Positions 8,647-17,833 of a stretch of 64,000 nt of DNA are shown one piece after another. The DNA comes from Myxococcales bacterium. Its GTDB lineage: Bacteria; Myxococcota_A; Polyangia; Polyangiales; Ga0077539. The stretch lies in assembly GCA_016793325.1 (NCBI GenBank), contig JAEUKI010000055.1, forward strand, positions 1 to 64,000, given 5' to 3'. Positions within the stretch are counted from its first letter, which is position 1; each line of letters opens with the position of its first letter. The notes beneath the pieces are model-generated. The model ran no database searches, was not told the origin of the DNA, and saw only the letters and a program-made list of their open reading frames with translations. The translations under genes and the position numbers were made by a program.

Positions 8647-10136
8647 GAGCGCCTCGCGTCGGTCACGATCGGAAGCGAGCGCGCCCCGCCCGAGCGCGGT
8701 CCCCACGGCCGCGGAGCCTCGACGAAGCGCGGCTCTTTGTCGCGGTAGAGCACGTTGTAGTTGCACACGGGGATGGTCTTTCCGTCGGCGTAGCAGTTGG
8801 AGTCGCAGCAGAGGTACGCGCGCTCGGTGTCGAACGTGTCTTCGTCCATGTGCGAGTGGACGTAGACGGCCTTGGCCGCGCGCTCGCCAACGCGCAGCGA
8901 GCTCTTCGCGTCGAGCGGCTTTTCCGACGGGAAGAGCGTTCGAACCAGGCGATCGAGCATGCGTAGCGCGCGCGCGGACTCGCTGTCGTCGCCGCGCGCC
9001 CACACGCGGTCGATCGCGTCTTGCAGCGCCGCTTCGAGCCTCGCGGTGGGCTCGAGGTACAAGTGATCCTCGAGGCAGGCGTACAGCTCGTCGCGCTCCA
9101 TGAAGCGCAAGAACGACAACGGCGCCCCGCCCTCGTCATCGGTGAGCAAATACGCGATCTGATAGCAGAGCGAGTGCGCCGACGGCGACGGAACGAAATC
9201 ACTCGTTCGCAAGAGGCCCTTGGTCGTCTGTTCGATCGCTTCGAGTACTTCGAACATCGAGATCCGCGCCGAGCGATCGAAGCTCGCGCCGCCCTGACCC
9301 GTGTACGTGATCGTGTGAATCTCCAGGTGACGGACGCACGAGAGCGCGAGGCCCATCTCGATGATCTGGCCGATTTCGTGGTCGTTGTACCCGCGGCTCA
9401 TCACGGGGATCAGCGTCGTGTCGACCCCGTGGCGATCGAGCAGCGACAGGACCTTGTGCTTGAGGTCGACCAGCGCGGCGCCCTGCATCGCGCGGTCGGT
9501 GTGCTTGTCGAACGTGTCGAACGACAGCGCGATGCGCGCGTCGAGCTTCGCGAGCTTCTCGACGAGCGCCTCGTCCTTCGCGAGTCGAACGCCGTTCGAG
9601 CATACGCTCACGCGGTGAATTCCACGCGCGTGGGCCATCTCGATGAGCGACAAGAGCTCGGGGTGCAAGAGCGGCTCGCCGCCGGTGAGGTTGATGAGGT
9701 CGAGCTCGCCGCCGCTCTCGCGAACGAGCGAGTCGAGCACGCGCCCGAACTCGTCGCGGCTCATGTGAAACGGCGCGTCGTTCTTGTTGTGCACGTAGCA
9801 GATCGGGCAATCGAGGTCGCACGCGCTCGTGATGGTCACGACCGGCATGCGAATGCGCTGCGCGTGGCTCTCGCACGGCCCGCAGTCGAACGGACAGCCC
9901 TTGTCCACGGGCCGCGTCTCGCGCGTCACTGGGGCGCTCTTCGGGCGAATCGCGCGGGTGCGCTCGTACCACTCGGCGTTCGTCGAGAGCCGCGCGCTCT
10001 GCGGTCCGTGCGCCTCGCAGCGCTTGTGCATCCAGACTTCGTTTCGCGCGTCGGCGACCACGCGCGCGGGGATCGCTTGCTTGCACGTGCGGCACAAGCT
10101 CGTGGTTTCGTTGAGGAGCCGTTCGTGCGCCGTCAT
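8643..10136 (-). CDS. Radical SAM enzyme, tetraether-lipid-synthase-like (MJ0619 family)
   Basis: A 497-residue radical SAM protein. The SAM-cluster motif is CDLDCPICY at about residues 117-125. In front is an N-terminal Cys-rich module with CRTCKQ, a KRCEAHG segment and CPFDCGPCESH, and behind a C-terminal cluster (CCDSNCYADG, PVCNYN). This order and length match the MJ0619/Tes family, whose characterised archaeal member joins lipid tails of archaeol into tetraethers. Bacterial relatives are mostly uncharacterised. The neighbours are an SDR, an aminotransferase and a degenerate SDR downstream and a fatty acid hydroxylase-like gene divergent, which supports a lipid-modifying role (inference). 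The ATG at 10136 was chosen because the Cys module starts soon after. Confidence 0.85.
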   Translation of the reverse strand: MTAHERLLNETTSLCRTCKQAIPARVVADARNEVWMHKRCEAHGPQSARLSTNAEWYERTRAIRPKSAPVTRETRPVDKGCPFDCGPCESHAQRIRMPVVTITSACDLDCPICYVHNKNDAPFHMSRDEFGRVLDSLVRESGGELDLINLTGGEPLLHPELLSLIEMAHARGIHRVSVCSNGVRLAKDEALVEKLAKLDARIALSFDTFDKHTDRAMQGAALVDLKHKVLSLLDRHGVDTTLIPVMSRGYNDHEIGQIIEMGLALSCVRHLEIHTITYTGQGGASFDRSARISMFEVLEAIEQTTKGLLRTSDFVPSPSAHSLCYQIAYLLTDDEGGAPLSFLRFMERDELYACLEDHLYLEPTARLEAALQDAIDRVWARGDDSESARALRMLDRLVRTLFPSEKPLDAKSSLRVGERAAKAVYVHSHMDEDTFDTERAYLCCDSNCYADGKTIPVCNYNVLYRDKEPRFVEAPRPWGPRSGGARSLPIVTDARRS

Positions 10137-10279
10137 GACACCGGCGATGATGCGCAGAATTCGCGCGCGTTCGCGACGCCTCCGTTGCAAAGAAGGCGCG
10201 CCCGCCAACGGGACGGTTCGGCTCGGTCGCGAGGGCCGCTGTTGTCCTGGTTCGCGCCGGCACCTACGCTCTCGGGTCG

Positions 10280-11062
10280 ATGATCCCGGACGCCCTTCGC
10301 GCGCTCTCGTGGGCGCAAACGTGGTTCTTCATCGTGGCGCTGTGGGTCGGCGCGACGGTGGTCGCGTCCTCGATCGGGTTCGGGATGGAGCGGGCGCTGA
10401 AGGCTCGAAAGATCTTCGACGTCCCGCTGTTCGAGGGGCAGTACCGCTTCGAGCTCATGGGCAACGCGGTGTTCATCGCGATCGTGACGAGCGCGATCAC
10501 CCTGGCGTTGAAGCTCGGGGTGATTCGCTTCGGCGCGGCGGGCTGGGCGGCGGGCGTCGCGACGTTCGGCGCGATGCTCGTTGGATTTCAGGTGTTCTAC
10601 TGGTTTTTGCACCGCGCGATGCACGTGCCGTCGCTGCTCTTCTTGCATCGCTGGCACCATCGATCGCAGGTCACGACGCCGCTCACGGGGCAGAGCGTGA
10701 GCCCGGGCGAGGCGCTCGGGTGGGCGGTGGGGTTCGTCGGTCTGCCGTGGGTGTTCTCGCTCGTCACGCCGCTGAGCTTCTGGGGCTGGGTTGGCTACCT
10801 CGCGTTCAACACGTTTGGAAACATCGTCGGCCACTCGAACGTCGAGCCCACGGCGCCGATCGCCGCCACGCGCGCAGCGACGTGGTTCGCCAACGCGTTC
10901 GTCTACCACTCGCTCCACCACGCCCGATGGAACGGGCACTACAGCTTCCAAGCCGCGTTCATGGACCGACTGTTCGGCACCGAGTGGAAGGACTGGCCCG
11001 CCCTGTACGCCCGCATCATCGCGGGCAAGCCTCTCGCGTCGCTGAAAGAGCACGCGGACTGA
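10280..11062 (+). CDS. Fatty acid hydroxylase/sterol desaturase-family membrane enzyme
   Basis: A 260-residue integral membrane di-iron oxygenase. The histidine boxes of the family are present: HRAMH (HxxxH), HRWHHRS (HxxHH), HSN, and HSLHHARWNGHY (HxxHH). At least four hydrophobic segments flank them. Members hydroxylate or desaturate lipid tails and sterol rings, using O2 and an electron donor. It starts 143 bp from the divergent radical SAM gene, a layout consistent with joint control of a lipid pathway; the spacer shows no operator I would defend. The ATG at 10280 directly precedes the first amphipathic helix. Confidence 0.88.
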   Translation: MIPDALRALSWAQTWFFIVALWVGATVVASSIGFGMERALKARKIFDVPLFEGQYRFELMGNAVFIAIVTSAITLALKLGVIRFGAAGWAAGVATFGAMLVGFQVFYWFLHRAMHVPSLLFLHRWHHRSQVTTPLTGQSVSPGEALGWAVGFVGLPWVFSLVTPLSFWGWVGYLAFNTFGNIVGHSNVEPTAPIAATRAATWFANAFVYHSLHHARWNGHYSFQAAFMDRLFGTEWKDWPALYARIIAGKPLASLKEHAD

Positions 11063-11158
11063 GACCACTGTTGTTGCCCAAAGGATGACGCGGCGCCCGC
11101 GGATCGACACGGCGCCGTTTCGACCGTCCGCTACGCACGTTCGCGAGGACACGTACTC

Positions 11159-13168
11159 GTGCATATCGTGCGATCGGGCCGAACATGGTGGGGTCTTTGC
11201 GTGAGCGCGGCGCTCGTCGCGAGCGGGTGTGGCGGACGAGTCGCGCCTTTCGTCGACCCCAGTCCCTTCGTCGACGCAGGCGTCGATCACGATGTGCGGA
11301 CGATGGTTGGCGACGCGTCGCGCGGCGTTCCTTCGTGGGTCGCGGACGGAGCGATCATTGTGTTTCGGCTGGAGATCGACGCACCAAACCGATCGATCGA
11401 CCGCTGGATGATCGGCGAGCTCGACGCGATCGTCCGCGGACACAGCGGCGTCGGGAACTTTCTTCCGTTGCGACGTTCGAGTTTGGGGGCGCAGCCCGTG
11501 ACCACGATCCGATCGCTGGGGGTCCGTGCGTTGATCGACTGGCGCGACGCGATCGGAGGCCGCTCGATTTTCGCTGCGCCGACGCCGATTGCGTTCGACC
11601 CTCGCGGTGGTGGTTCTGTGTGGGTCGCGCACGGCGCGCTCACCGGTGAGGCTCCCACCGCGAGCCGGCCTGGCTCCGAGCAACACGATTGGATCGACGC
11701 GGAAGCTCGACGAGCCAGCCTCGGTCGCAGCGCCGAGTCGCTGGATGAGTTCGTCGCGGCGCACAAGCGTCAGGTCGGCGCTACGTGGCTGCCGCTTCGC
11801 GTCGACCCTGACGGCGATTGGTCCGTCGATCCGACGCGGGCGGCGCGCGCGCTCGATGCGACGGATAGCACACGTATTCGAATGCGCGGACGTTCGCTGC
11901 GCGAGAGGCTGTTCGACGATCGAGGCGTCGCGCTCGCGACCGACGAGGTGGCCGGAGTCGTGACGAGCTCGTGCGGCGCGCTCACTCCCTGGGGAACGCT
12001 GCTTCTTGGCGAGCGCGACGTCGGGAGGCTGTACGGTGAACTCGAGACAGCGCTGGGCACCGACGGCCAGATCGACGCAGCTCGCGCGCGCGTCGAGCTC
12101 TCTGGCTTCGCGCCGGGTTCGGCGATCGAGCCGACGTACGCGAGCCATGGAGGCAGCGACTTCGGTCGAGTATCCGATCCTCGTTTGCGGCACTCTCGTG
12201 AAGCGCACGGGCACGTGCTCGAGGTGGGGTCGGACGGTGCCCAACACGTCGCGCTCGGCGCGCTCGGTCGCGGTGATTTTCGGTCCATCGCGCTCGCTCC
12301 GCTGTCCATCGGCGCGCCGATCGTCCTGTACGCGCTCGATGGGCGAGGCGGCGGAACACTGTTCAAGTACGTCTCGCGCCGCGCCGTGACCGCGGGGGAT
12401 AGCGACGCTCGCATTCGCGAGTTGTTGTCCGACGGGCGAATCTACGTCGCTCATGTTGACGGTCTCGCGCCCGATGGTCGCAGGACAGTGCTCGGCGCGC
12501 TCCCGTCGCCTGCCGCGCCCGCAAGCGGGCGATGGATCGAACTGTCTGTTGCGAGCGAAGACGCAGCACCGCGCGATCGACGACTCGTTCGAGAGGTCCT
12601 GGCAGACCCCGAAGCCGCTGGGGTCGGCGCGTTTGTGTCGGACGATCTTGTTCGTGAAGCGCTCGTGACGGCGGCGCGAAAGATCGGAGTGCTGCCCCTC
12701 GACGGAGCGCGTTCGATGTCGTTCGACGCTCTCCATCGAAGGCTGATCGTCGCGTCGCATGGTGTGCGCAACGATCGCGCAGGATCGATCAACGCGATCG
12801 TCGAGGCGCCGCTCGGTCGGCGAGCGAACGACTTCGAATGGAGCGAGCTGTGGCACGGGTCGACTGAACAGAACGACTACGCGGCGCGACATCCGGCGGC
12901 CGTCGCGGTCGATCGCGCAGGGCTCGTGTGGTTCGCGACCGAATGCGAGGCGCGGTCGTCTGGCTGCGACGATCGAGAGGGCTTGTACGTCCTCGATGTG
13001 GGGCTAGACCGCCAGGACGGGCGGCCGTCGGTGCGAGCATCAGTCTGGGGGCGAGCCTTTCGAGTCGCGTTCGCGCCGCCGCGCGCTGCCTTTTCAGCGC
13101 CGCTCTTCGACCTCACCTCCGAGCGAGCGTTCGTTGGAGTCCACCGCCGCGTGGCGGACCAAAGCTAA
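11159..13168 (+). CDS. Large putative lipoprotein, function unknown
   Basis: A 669-residue exported protein starting at GTG 11159. The signal sequence ends in a clear lipobox VASGC at about residue 24, followed by an Asp/Pro-rich stretch. The long mature part has no repeats or domain I can name. Segments such as VAVDRAGLVWFATECEA and PLDGARSMSFDALHRRL resemble strands of a beta-propeller or streptogramin-lyase-like sensor, but this is only a resemblance. Codon use seems less extreme in GC than the neighbours, with more GAT and CGA codons. It is followed by a palindrome at 13200 and then a kinase gene. Confidence 0.72.
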   Translation: MHIVRSGRTWWGLCVSAALVASGCGGRVAPFVDPSPFVDAGVDHDVRTMVGDASRGVPSWVADGAIIVFRLEIDAPNRSIDRWMIGELDAIVRGHSGVGNFLPLRRSSLGAQPVTTIRSLGVRALIDWRDAIGGRSIFAAPTPIAFDPRGGGSVWVAHGALTGEAPTASRPGSEQHDWIDAEARRASLGRSAESLDEFVAAHKRQVGATWLPLRVDPDGDWSVDPTRAARALDATDSTRIRMRGRSLRERLFDDRGVALATDEVAGVVTSSCGALTPWGTLLLGERDVGRLYGELETALGTDGQIDAARARVELSGFAPGSAIEPTYASHGGSDFGRVSDPRLRHSREAHGHVLEVGSDGAQHVALGALGRGDFRSIALAPLSIGAPIVLYALDGRGGGTLFKYVSRRAVTAGDSDARIRELLSDGRIYVAHVDGLAPDGRRTVLGALPSPAAPASGRWIELSVASEDAAPRDRRLVREVLADPEAAGVGAFVSDDLVREALVTAARKIGVLPLDGARSMSFDALHRRLIVASHGVRNDRAGSINAIVEAPLGRRANDFEWSELWHGSTEQNDYAARHPAAVAVDRAGLVWFATECEARSSGCDDREGLYVLDVGLDRQDGRPSVRASVWGRAFRVAFAPPRAAFSAPLFDLTSERAFVGVHRRVADQS

Positions 13169-13199
13169 CTCCGGTGTTGTCGCCCAATCGTGACCGCTC

Positions 13200-13215
13200 T
13201 GTCGCTCGAGCGACA
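13200..13215. terminator. Perfect 16-bp palindrome TGTCGCTCGAGCGACA
   Basis: A perfect inverted repeat 32 bp after the lipoprotein stop and 35 bp before the kinase start. It could end the lipoprotein transcript, although no T-tract follows, or be an operator for the kinase/TPR pair. The sequence alone does not decide. Confidence 0.4.
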
Positions 13216-13250
13216 CGCGCTGGTTCCACGCGATCGGTACAACTCGCGGC

Positions 13251-14972
13251 GTGGCGCTTCCGGCGGACGCGATGACCATCGCACACGAACTCGAAGCAGC
13301 GCTAAAGGGGCGCACGATCAACGATCGCTTTCGAGTGATCGAGCTGATTGGTCAGGGAGGGATGGGCGCTGTGTTTCGTGCGGAGCAGGTGCAGCTGTCC
13401 CGCGTCGTCGCGCTCAAAGTGCTCAAGCACGACCCCGCGCTCGTCGCCGCGGATCCGAACTTTGCGAGGCGCTTCAACCTCGAAGCGAGCATGTGCGCGA
13501 AGATCTCGCACCCGAACGTCGTCACCGTCTTCGACTACGGGCAGGTCGACTTCGATGAGCGGCTCTTCTACATCGCCATGGAGTTCTTGAGCGGGGCGAC
13601 GCTCCACCAGAAGCTCAAGCGCGCGGGCGGGAGCATCCCCATCGGCGAGGCCTTCTCGATCGCCATCGGCATCGCGCGCGGGCTGCGAGAAGCGCACAAG
13701 CAGGGCGTCGTTCACCGCGATCTCAAGCCCGGCAACGTGATTCTCGTCGAGGACGAAGACGGCGGCGAGCGACCCAAAATCGTCGACTTCGGCCTCGTGA
13801 AGCAGTTGAGCGCCGAAGGGGGTGAAGACCTCACGATTCAGGGGTCGTTTCTCGGTTCGCCGAAGTACATGTCACCCGAGCAAGTGGCGGGGGTCGGCGC
13901 CGATCACCGGTCGGACATCTACTCGCTGGGAGTCATCCTCTATCAGTGCCTGTGCGGGCGCGTGCCGTTCGATACCGGAACGCAAATGCAGATTCTCGTT
14001 GCGCACGCGTCGCAGCCGGTGCCCCCGATGAAAGAGCGCAACCCAAACTGCGACATCCCAGAGCCTATCGAGCAGTTTGTGCGTCGGATGTTGGAGAAGA
14101 ATCGCGACGCTCGGTTTCAGAGCATGGACGAGTTCTTGCGCGAAGTTCGCGCGCTGCCCGAGCGGACAGGCGCGGTGATCGCGCCGGGCGCGTTCGTATC
14201 GGGACAAACGGGGACGTATCCCGTGCACATCGCAGGCGCGACGTCGTCGGGACCGAGCGCATCTGGGCCGCTCTTGTCGAGCGGCGCGAGCGGCTCTGGG
14301 ATCGCGCCGCGCGCGGTTGCTCCAGAGGCGCCCGCGGACGCGCCTGCGGAGGCGCCAGCGAGACTGCCCTCTCGCAAGCCTAACGCGCTCATCATCGTGC
14401 TCGCGTGCATCGGAGGCGCGGCGATCGTTGGGGCGATTGCCCTCGCGCAGAAGCGCTCGCTCGACCGAGCCGCGGCGGCGCGAAGCAACGCGCCGAGCTT
14501 GGTCGCAAACCCAGCGCGCACGCCTGGCGATGTCGCGCCTCGGACCCGCGGTGACACGCGCGCGGTCGAGCCGCGTGTGGACAACGTCGTCGCAGACAGC
14601 GGCGTCGCGCCGACGGGCCACGTCGAGGCGAGGGCCACCGTGGGCGCGCGTCGGCCGAGCAACACAACCGGCACGAGCGCGGCGAGAACTCGGCCGCCGT
14701 CGCAGGCTGTGACGGCATCGACGAGCACCACTCCGACCGCGCCGACCGCGCCCACGACGGACGCTCCCGGCTTCTTGACCTTGGACACAACGCCCTACAG
14801 CGTTGTCACCGAGGGAGGACGGTCGCTTGGAACGACGCCGCTGATTCGCGTCGCGCTCGCTCCAGGCGTGCACTCCCTGACTTTGCGCAATCCGGAGCAA
14901 AACCTCAGCACGACCTATCAGGTCACGATTCGCTCTGGTGAAACCGTCACTCGTCGGCTTGGACTCGAATGA
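13251..14972 (+). CDS. Hanks-type Ser/Thr kinase with C-terminal PEGA domain
   Basis: A 573-residue membrane-anchored kinase. The N-terminal catalytic domain shows the glycine loop GQGGMG (about 34), VALKVLK, HRDLKPGN (about 154), DFG within IVDFGLVK, and SPKYMSPEQ. A Pro/Ala-rich linker follows, then one transmembrane helix near residues 379-396 (ALIIVLACIGGAA), a long low-complexity outer linker, and a PEGA domain at the extreme C-terminus (about 504-572), a fold usually placed outside the membrane. The start is GTG 13251 or ATG 13272. The next gene overlaps by ATGA and encodes an exported TPR protein, a likely partner or substrate. Confidence 0.9.
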   Translation: MALPADAMTIAHELEAALKGRTINDRFRVIELIGQGGMGAVFRAEQVQLSRVVALKVLKHDPALVAADPNFARRFNLEASMCAKISHPNVVTVFDYGQVDFDERLFYIAMEFLSGATLHQKLKRAGGSIPIGEAFSIAIGIARGLREAHKQGVVHRDLKPGNVILVEDEDGGERPKIVDFGLVKQLSAEGGEDLTIQGSFLGSPKYMSPEQVAGVGADHRSDIYSLGVILYQCLCGRVPFDTGTQMQILVAHASQPVPPMKERNPNCDIPEPIEQFVRRMLEKNRDARFQSMDEFLREVRALPERTGAVIAPGAFVSGQTGTYPVHIAGATSSGPSASGPLLSSGASGSGIAPRAVAPEAPADAPAEAPARLPSRKPNALIIVLACIGGAAIVGAIALAQKRSLDRAAAARSNAPSLVANPARTPGDVAPRTRGDTRAVEPRVDNVVADSGVAPTGHVEARATVGARRPSNTTGTSAARTRPPSQAVTASTSTTPTAPTAPTTDAPGFLTLDTTPYSVVTEGGRSLGTTPLIRVALAPGVHSLTLRNPEQNLSTTYQVTIRSGETVTRRLGLE

Positions 14973-16012
14973 AGCGCTGTCTCGCATGGAAGTCTGCCTC
15001 GCTCGCGTTCGTCTTGGCGTGCGTCGTCGCGGGAAGAGCCGCGATCGCGCAGTCGAATGACCCGCTCGCCGCGGCGGAGACCGCGTACTCGCAGATCGAG
15101 TTCGAGCAGGTCAGAGACCTCGCGCAGCGAGCGATCGATCGCGGCGGATATCGACGGGCGCAGCTCGCGCGGAGCTATTTTCTGCTCGGCGTCGCCCGCG
15201 CCGCGCTCGGTGACGACGCCCAAGCGCGTGACGCGTTCGCGCGGATGCTCGAGCTCGACCCGGAGTCTCGCGCGGATCGTGGCCTGTCTCCGCGGCTGCG
15301 CGGCCCGCTCCTCGAAGCGCGCGGGCTCGTGGGAAGCCGCTCGACGCGCATGGCGATCGATGTGCAGTTCGATCGGCGCGGAGGAGCGTTGCTCGTGTCC
15401 GTCGAGGACCCTCTTTCGATGGCTCGATCGATCCGAGCGCGTTTTCGCACGACGGGCGTGTGGAGCGAGCGCACGAGTCCCGCTGCGCCGACGTGGCGCA
15501 TCGAGGTCCCTGCTTCGGCGAACGCGAACGTCGACTGTGTCGTGACGCTCTTGGACTCGGCAGGCAACGAGCTCGCGAGCGTCGGCGCAGAGGCACAGCC
15601 GCGAGTGTTCGCAGCGCCCATCGTCGGGCCGGCTCGAACGGTCGCAGCTTCGCGGCCGTCGCTGCTCGCGCCCGCAGCGGTGACGCTCGGCGTCGGCGCG
15701 GTCGTCGGCGGGTTGGCTGTCACCGCGCTGGTGTTCCGCGAGTCGAACGCGACGCGTTGGAACGACGACGCGCAGTGTCTCCCCGCGACCGGCGCGAGCC
15801 GCGAAGAGACGTGTCGCGACGCGCGCGTCGGCGCCGAGAGCTGGCAGACCGTGGCGCTCGCGTCGACGATCGTGGGCGGCGCGGCGGTCGTCACGAGCGT
15901 CGTGTTGTTTGCGCTCTCGCCGCGCGGTGAAGCGTCGTCGCCGCGCGTCGCGTGCGCGGTCATTCCGACGACTGCGGGAGCGCACGCGAGCTGCTCCGTC
16001 GCGAGCTTTTGA
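14969..16012 (+). CDS. Exported TPR-containing protein with C-terminal membrane segments
   Basis: A 347-residue protein with a signal peptide ending near AAIAQS. Residues of about 30-110 form one or two TPR-like helix pairs (ARSYFLLGVARAALGDDAQARDAF in short form), then a beta-rich region, and two glycine/valine-rich hydrophobic segments (about 225-250 and 290-315) with a Cys-containing loop between them. The gene overlaps the kinase gene by four bases (ATGA), so the pair is coupled. Kinase plus TPR/membrane protein pairs are frequent in myxobacteria, but the pathway is unknown. Confidence 0.75.
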   Translation: MKRCLAWKSASLAFVLACVVAGRAAIAQSNDPLAAAETAYSQIEFEQVRDLAQRAIDRGGYRRAQLARSYFLLGVARAALGDDAQARDAFARMLELDPESRADRGLSPRLRGPLLEARGLVGSRSTRMAIDVQFDRRGGALLVSVEDPLSMARSIRARFRTTGVWSERTSPAAPTWRIEVPASANANVDCVVTLLDSAGNELASVGAEAQPRVFAAPIVGPARTVAASRPSLLAPAAVTLGVGAVVGGLAVTALVFRESNATRWNDDAQCLPATGASREETCRDARVGAESWQTVALASTIVGGAAVVTSVVLFALSPRGEASSPRVACAVIPTTAGAHASCSVASF

Positions 16013-16063
16013 ACGCACGGCGGGACGGTCGTCGTGCCAGTCTCGATTCGCGGCGTCGGCTTG

Positions 16064-16079
16064 GGCTGGAATTTCAGCC
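16064..16079. terminator. Hairpin between convergent genes
   Basis: GGCTG and CAGCC flank a 6-nt loop in the 126-bp gap between the convergent TPR gene (ends 16012) and beta-helix lipoprotein gene (ends 16139). A weak bidirectional terminator is plausible; there is no T-tract. Confidence 0.35.
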
Positions 16080-16138
16080 GCACCAATCCGACCGCACGGC
16101 TTCGACGCCCGTCGTGCGCGCCCGATCGGCGGGGCGCT

Positions 16139-17755
16139 TCAGTTGCGGTCGAAGCGGCACCAGCCCGCGGTCCAATCGGGCGCGCCGGGGCGGAAAGCTC
16201 CGACGTACGTCGCTGTTCGATCGAAGAACGTCTCCGCGGCGCCCGCATCGGTCGCGCCGAACGGAACATCGCCACCCGAAGCGGCCGGCGAGTCCGTCGG
16301 TGGGACCCACGAGGGCATCATCGGATCGAACGGGCGGGGTAGGCGTGCGTCCAGGGCCCGATTGTTCTCGGTCATCGCCATGAAGTGATCGAGCTCGATG
16401 AGGTTGTTGGGGGCTCCCGCGTCGCCGGTGCAGTTCTCGAAGCAGTCAGCGCCGTCGTTCGAGCCCGAGGGAAAGAGCGTCGATCCCACCGCGGTGAAGA
16501 TGCTGTTGCGCACGTAGAGCCGGCCCATTCTAGCCGCGACGGCCGACTCGGTCGTCTGCACGTCGACCACCCCAGCGCCGAAGCCAGCGACGATCGAATG
16601 AGTGATCTGTCCAAAGGTCCCTGCGCGAAGGTGAACGCCTCGGTTGCTGTTTACGCTCCCCGTCCCGAGCAGTGTCATGTTCGAGATACGCGGCTCCGAG
16701 ACGGGCGTCGAGCCCGGCGCAGAGCCGTTGTTGTCAGCCTCGATGCCCTTGTCGGGGTTCTCCGAAGCGCCCGAGTAGCTGCGCTCGTATTGTTGCCCGA
16801 CGACGAATTGCGCACGTCCCGTCCAGCCGAAGTCCCAATCGAGTAGGTCGTCCTGCGCGCCGGTGATGACGACGTGCCGAACGTCCACTGTTCCGCCGAA
16901 GAACTCGACGCCGTCGTCCGAGCTCTGGTGGATCTGCACGTAGTCGATCACGGTGCGCGAGCCGCACGAGCCCAGCGTGAGCCCGTTGAGTTCGCGCATC
17001 GGCGCCGCTTCGAAGCCGGCGAACTCGATTCGCACGTAGCGCATGGTTCCGCAGTCCCAGTCGGGCTGTTGGGCGCCCGGAGCCGCGCCGTATTGCCCAC
17101 GTACGTCGGACGCCGCGACGCCTTCGAGTGGGCGCTCGCCGGTCGGGGTGTTGTTGGGGCCTCGGCCGAGCAACGCGACGCCGCCCCAGTCCGCGGGGAA
17201 TCGCATTCCCACAGGCTTTGCGCTGGTAAACACAATCGGCTCGCTCGCCGTGCCTTGTGCGTCGATGCGCGCTGTCCGCGAGATGATCAAGGCTCCGGGC
17301 AGTTGCGTGATCGCCCCGCCCGAGTCGCGCATGCCGGGCAACCCTTGAATGATCGTTCCCGGCTCAATTGTCAGCGTCGTTCGCGCGTCGCCGGAGCTTC
17401 CAGTCACGAAGACAAACCCCTCGAGCTGGTAGCGGTTCGTGCAGCGCCACGCAGTGTTGGTCGTGATGTCTCCGCTCACGCGAACGAGCGGGCGGCGCGA
17501 CGGATCACCGCAACGTCCCGCGTCGGAGGCCTGCGCGTCGGGCGCTGTGCTGTCGACGGCATCCGAGACGATCGAGGGACCGTCCGTCACGTCGAGGGCG
17601 TCGAGCTCGACCGTCGCCTCCATCGCGGCGTCCGAAGCGACGCTCTGATCGTTCGTTGCGTCGAGGCTCGCGTCCGCCGAGGGCTGCGATGGGCAACCCG
17701 CGAGCGCGCACCCAACGAGCGCGAGCGCTGCGTGCAGAGTCAGTCGATTGTTCAT
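16139..17755 (-). CDS. Beta-helix-type surface lipoprotein (paralogue 2)
   Basis: A 538-residue lipoprotein: signal peptide, lipobox ALAGC (about residue 21), then a linker rich in Asp, Ala and Ser up to about 80. The mature domain has segments typical of right-handed parallel beta-helix proteins of bacterial surfaces: GTIIQG, SEPIVFTSAKPVG, DWGGVALLGRGP, YVRIEFAG, DGVEFFGGTVDV. It is paralogous to the gene just upstream; both end in a PDWTxGW-like tail. Ligand or substrate is unknown. The 78-bp spacing suggests one transcript. Confidence 0.78.
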   Translation of the reverse strand: MNNRLTLHAALALVGCALAGCPSQPSADASLDATNDQSVASDAAMEATVELDALDVTDGPSIVSDAVDSTAPDAQASDAGRCGDPSRRPLVRVSGDITTNTAWRCTNRYQLEGFVFVTGSSGDARTTLTIEPGTIIQGLPGMRDSGGAITQLPGALIISRTARIDAQGTASEPIVFTSAKPVGMRFPADWGGVALLGRGPNNTPTGERPLEGVAASDVRGQYGAAPGAQQPDWDCGTMRYVRIEFAGFEAAPMRELNGLTLGSCGSRTVIDYVQIHQSSDDGVEFFGGTVDVRHVVITGAQDDLLDWDFGWTGRAQFVVGQQYERSYSGASENPDKGIEADNNGSAPGSTPVSEPRISNMTLLGTGSVNSNRGVHLRAGTFGQITHSIVAGFGAGVVDVQTTESAVAARMGRLYVRNSIFTAVGSTLFPSGSNDGADCFENCTGDAGAPNNLIELDHFMAMTENNRALDARLPRPFDPMMPSWVPPTDSPAASGGDVPFGATDAGAAETFFDRTATYVGAFRPGAPDWTAGWCRFDRN

Positions 17756-17833
17756 TGTACAAGCTCCTCTCGAACAGTGATCCCACCCGCGCGCAACGCG
17801 CGTGTGTCGCGCGCGGCTCGCTCTCGTTGCTGC

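Noticed and set aside
10133..12892. A 919-codon minus-strand frame over the hydroxylase and lipoprotein genes
   Set aside because: The plus-strand genes have histidine boxes and a lipobox; the minus frame has Arg-rich composition and no recognisable domain.
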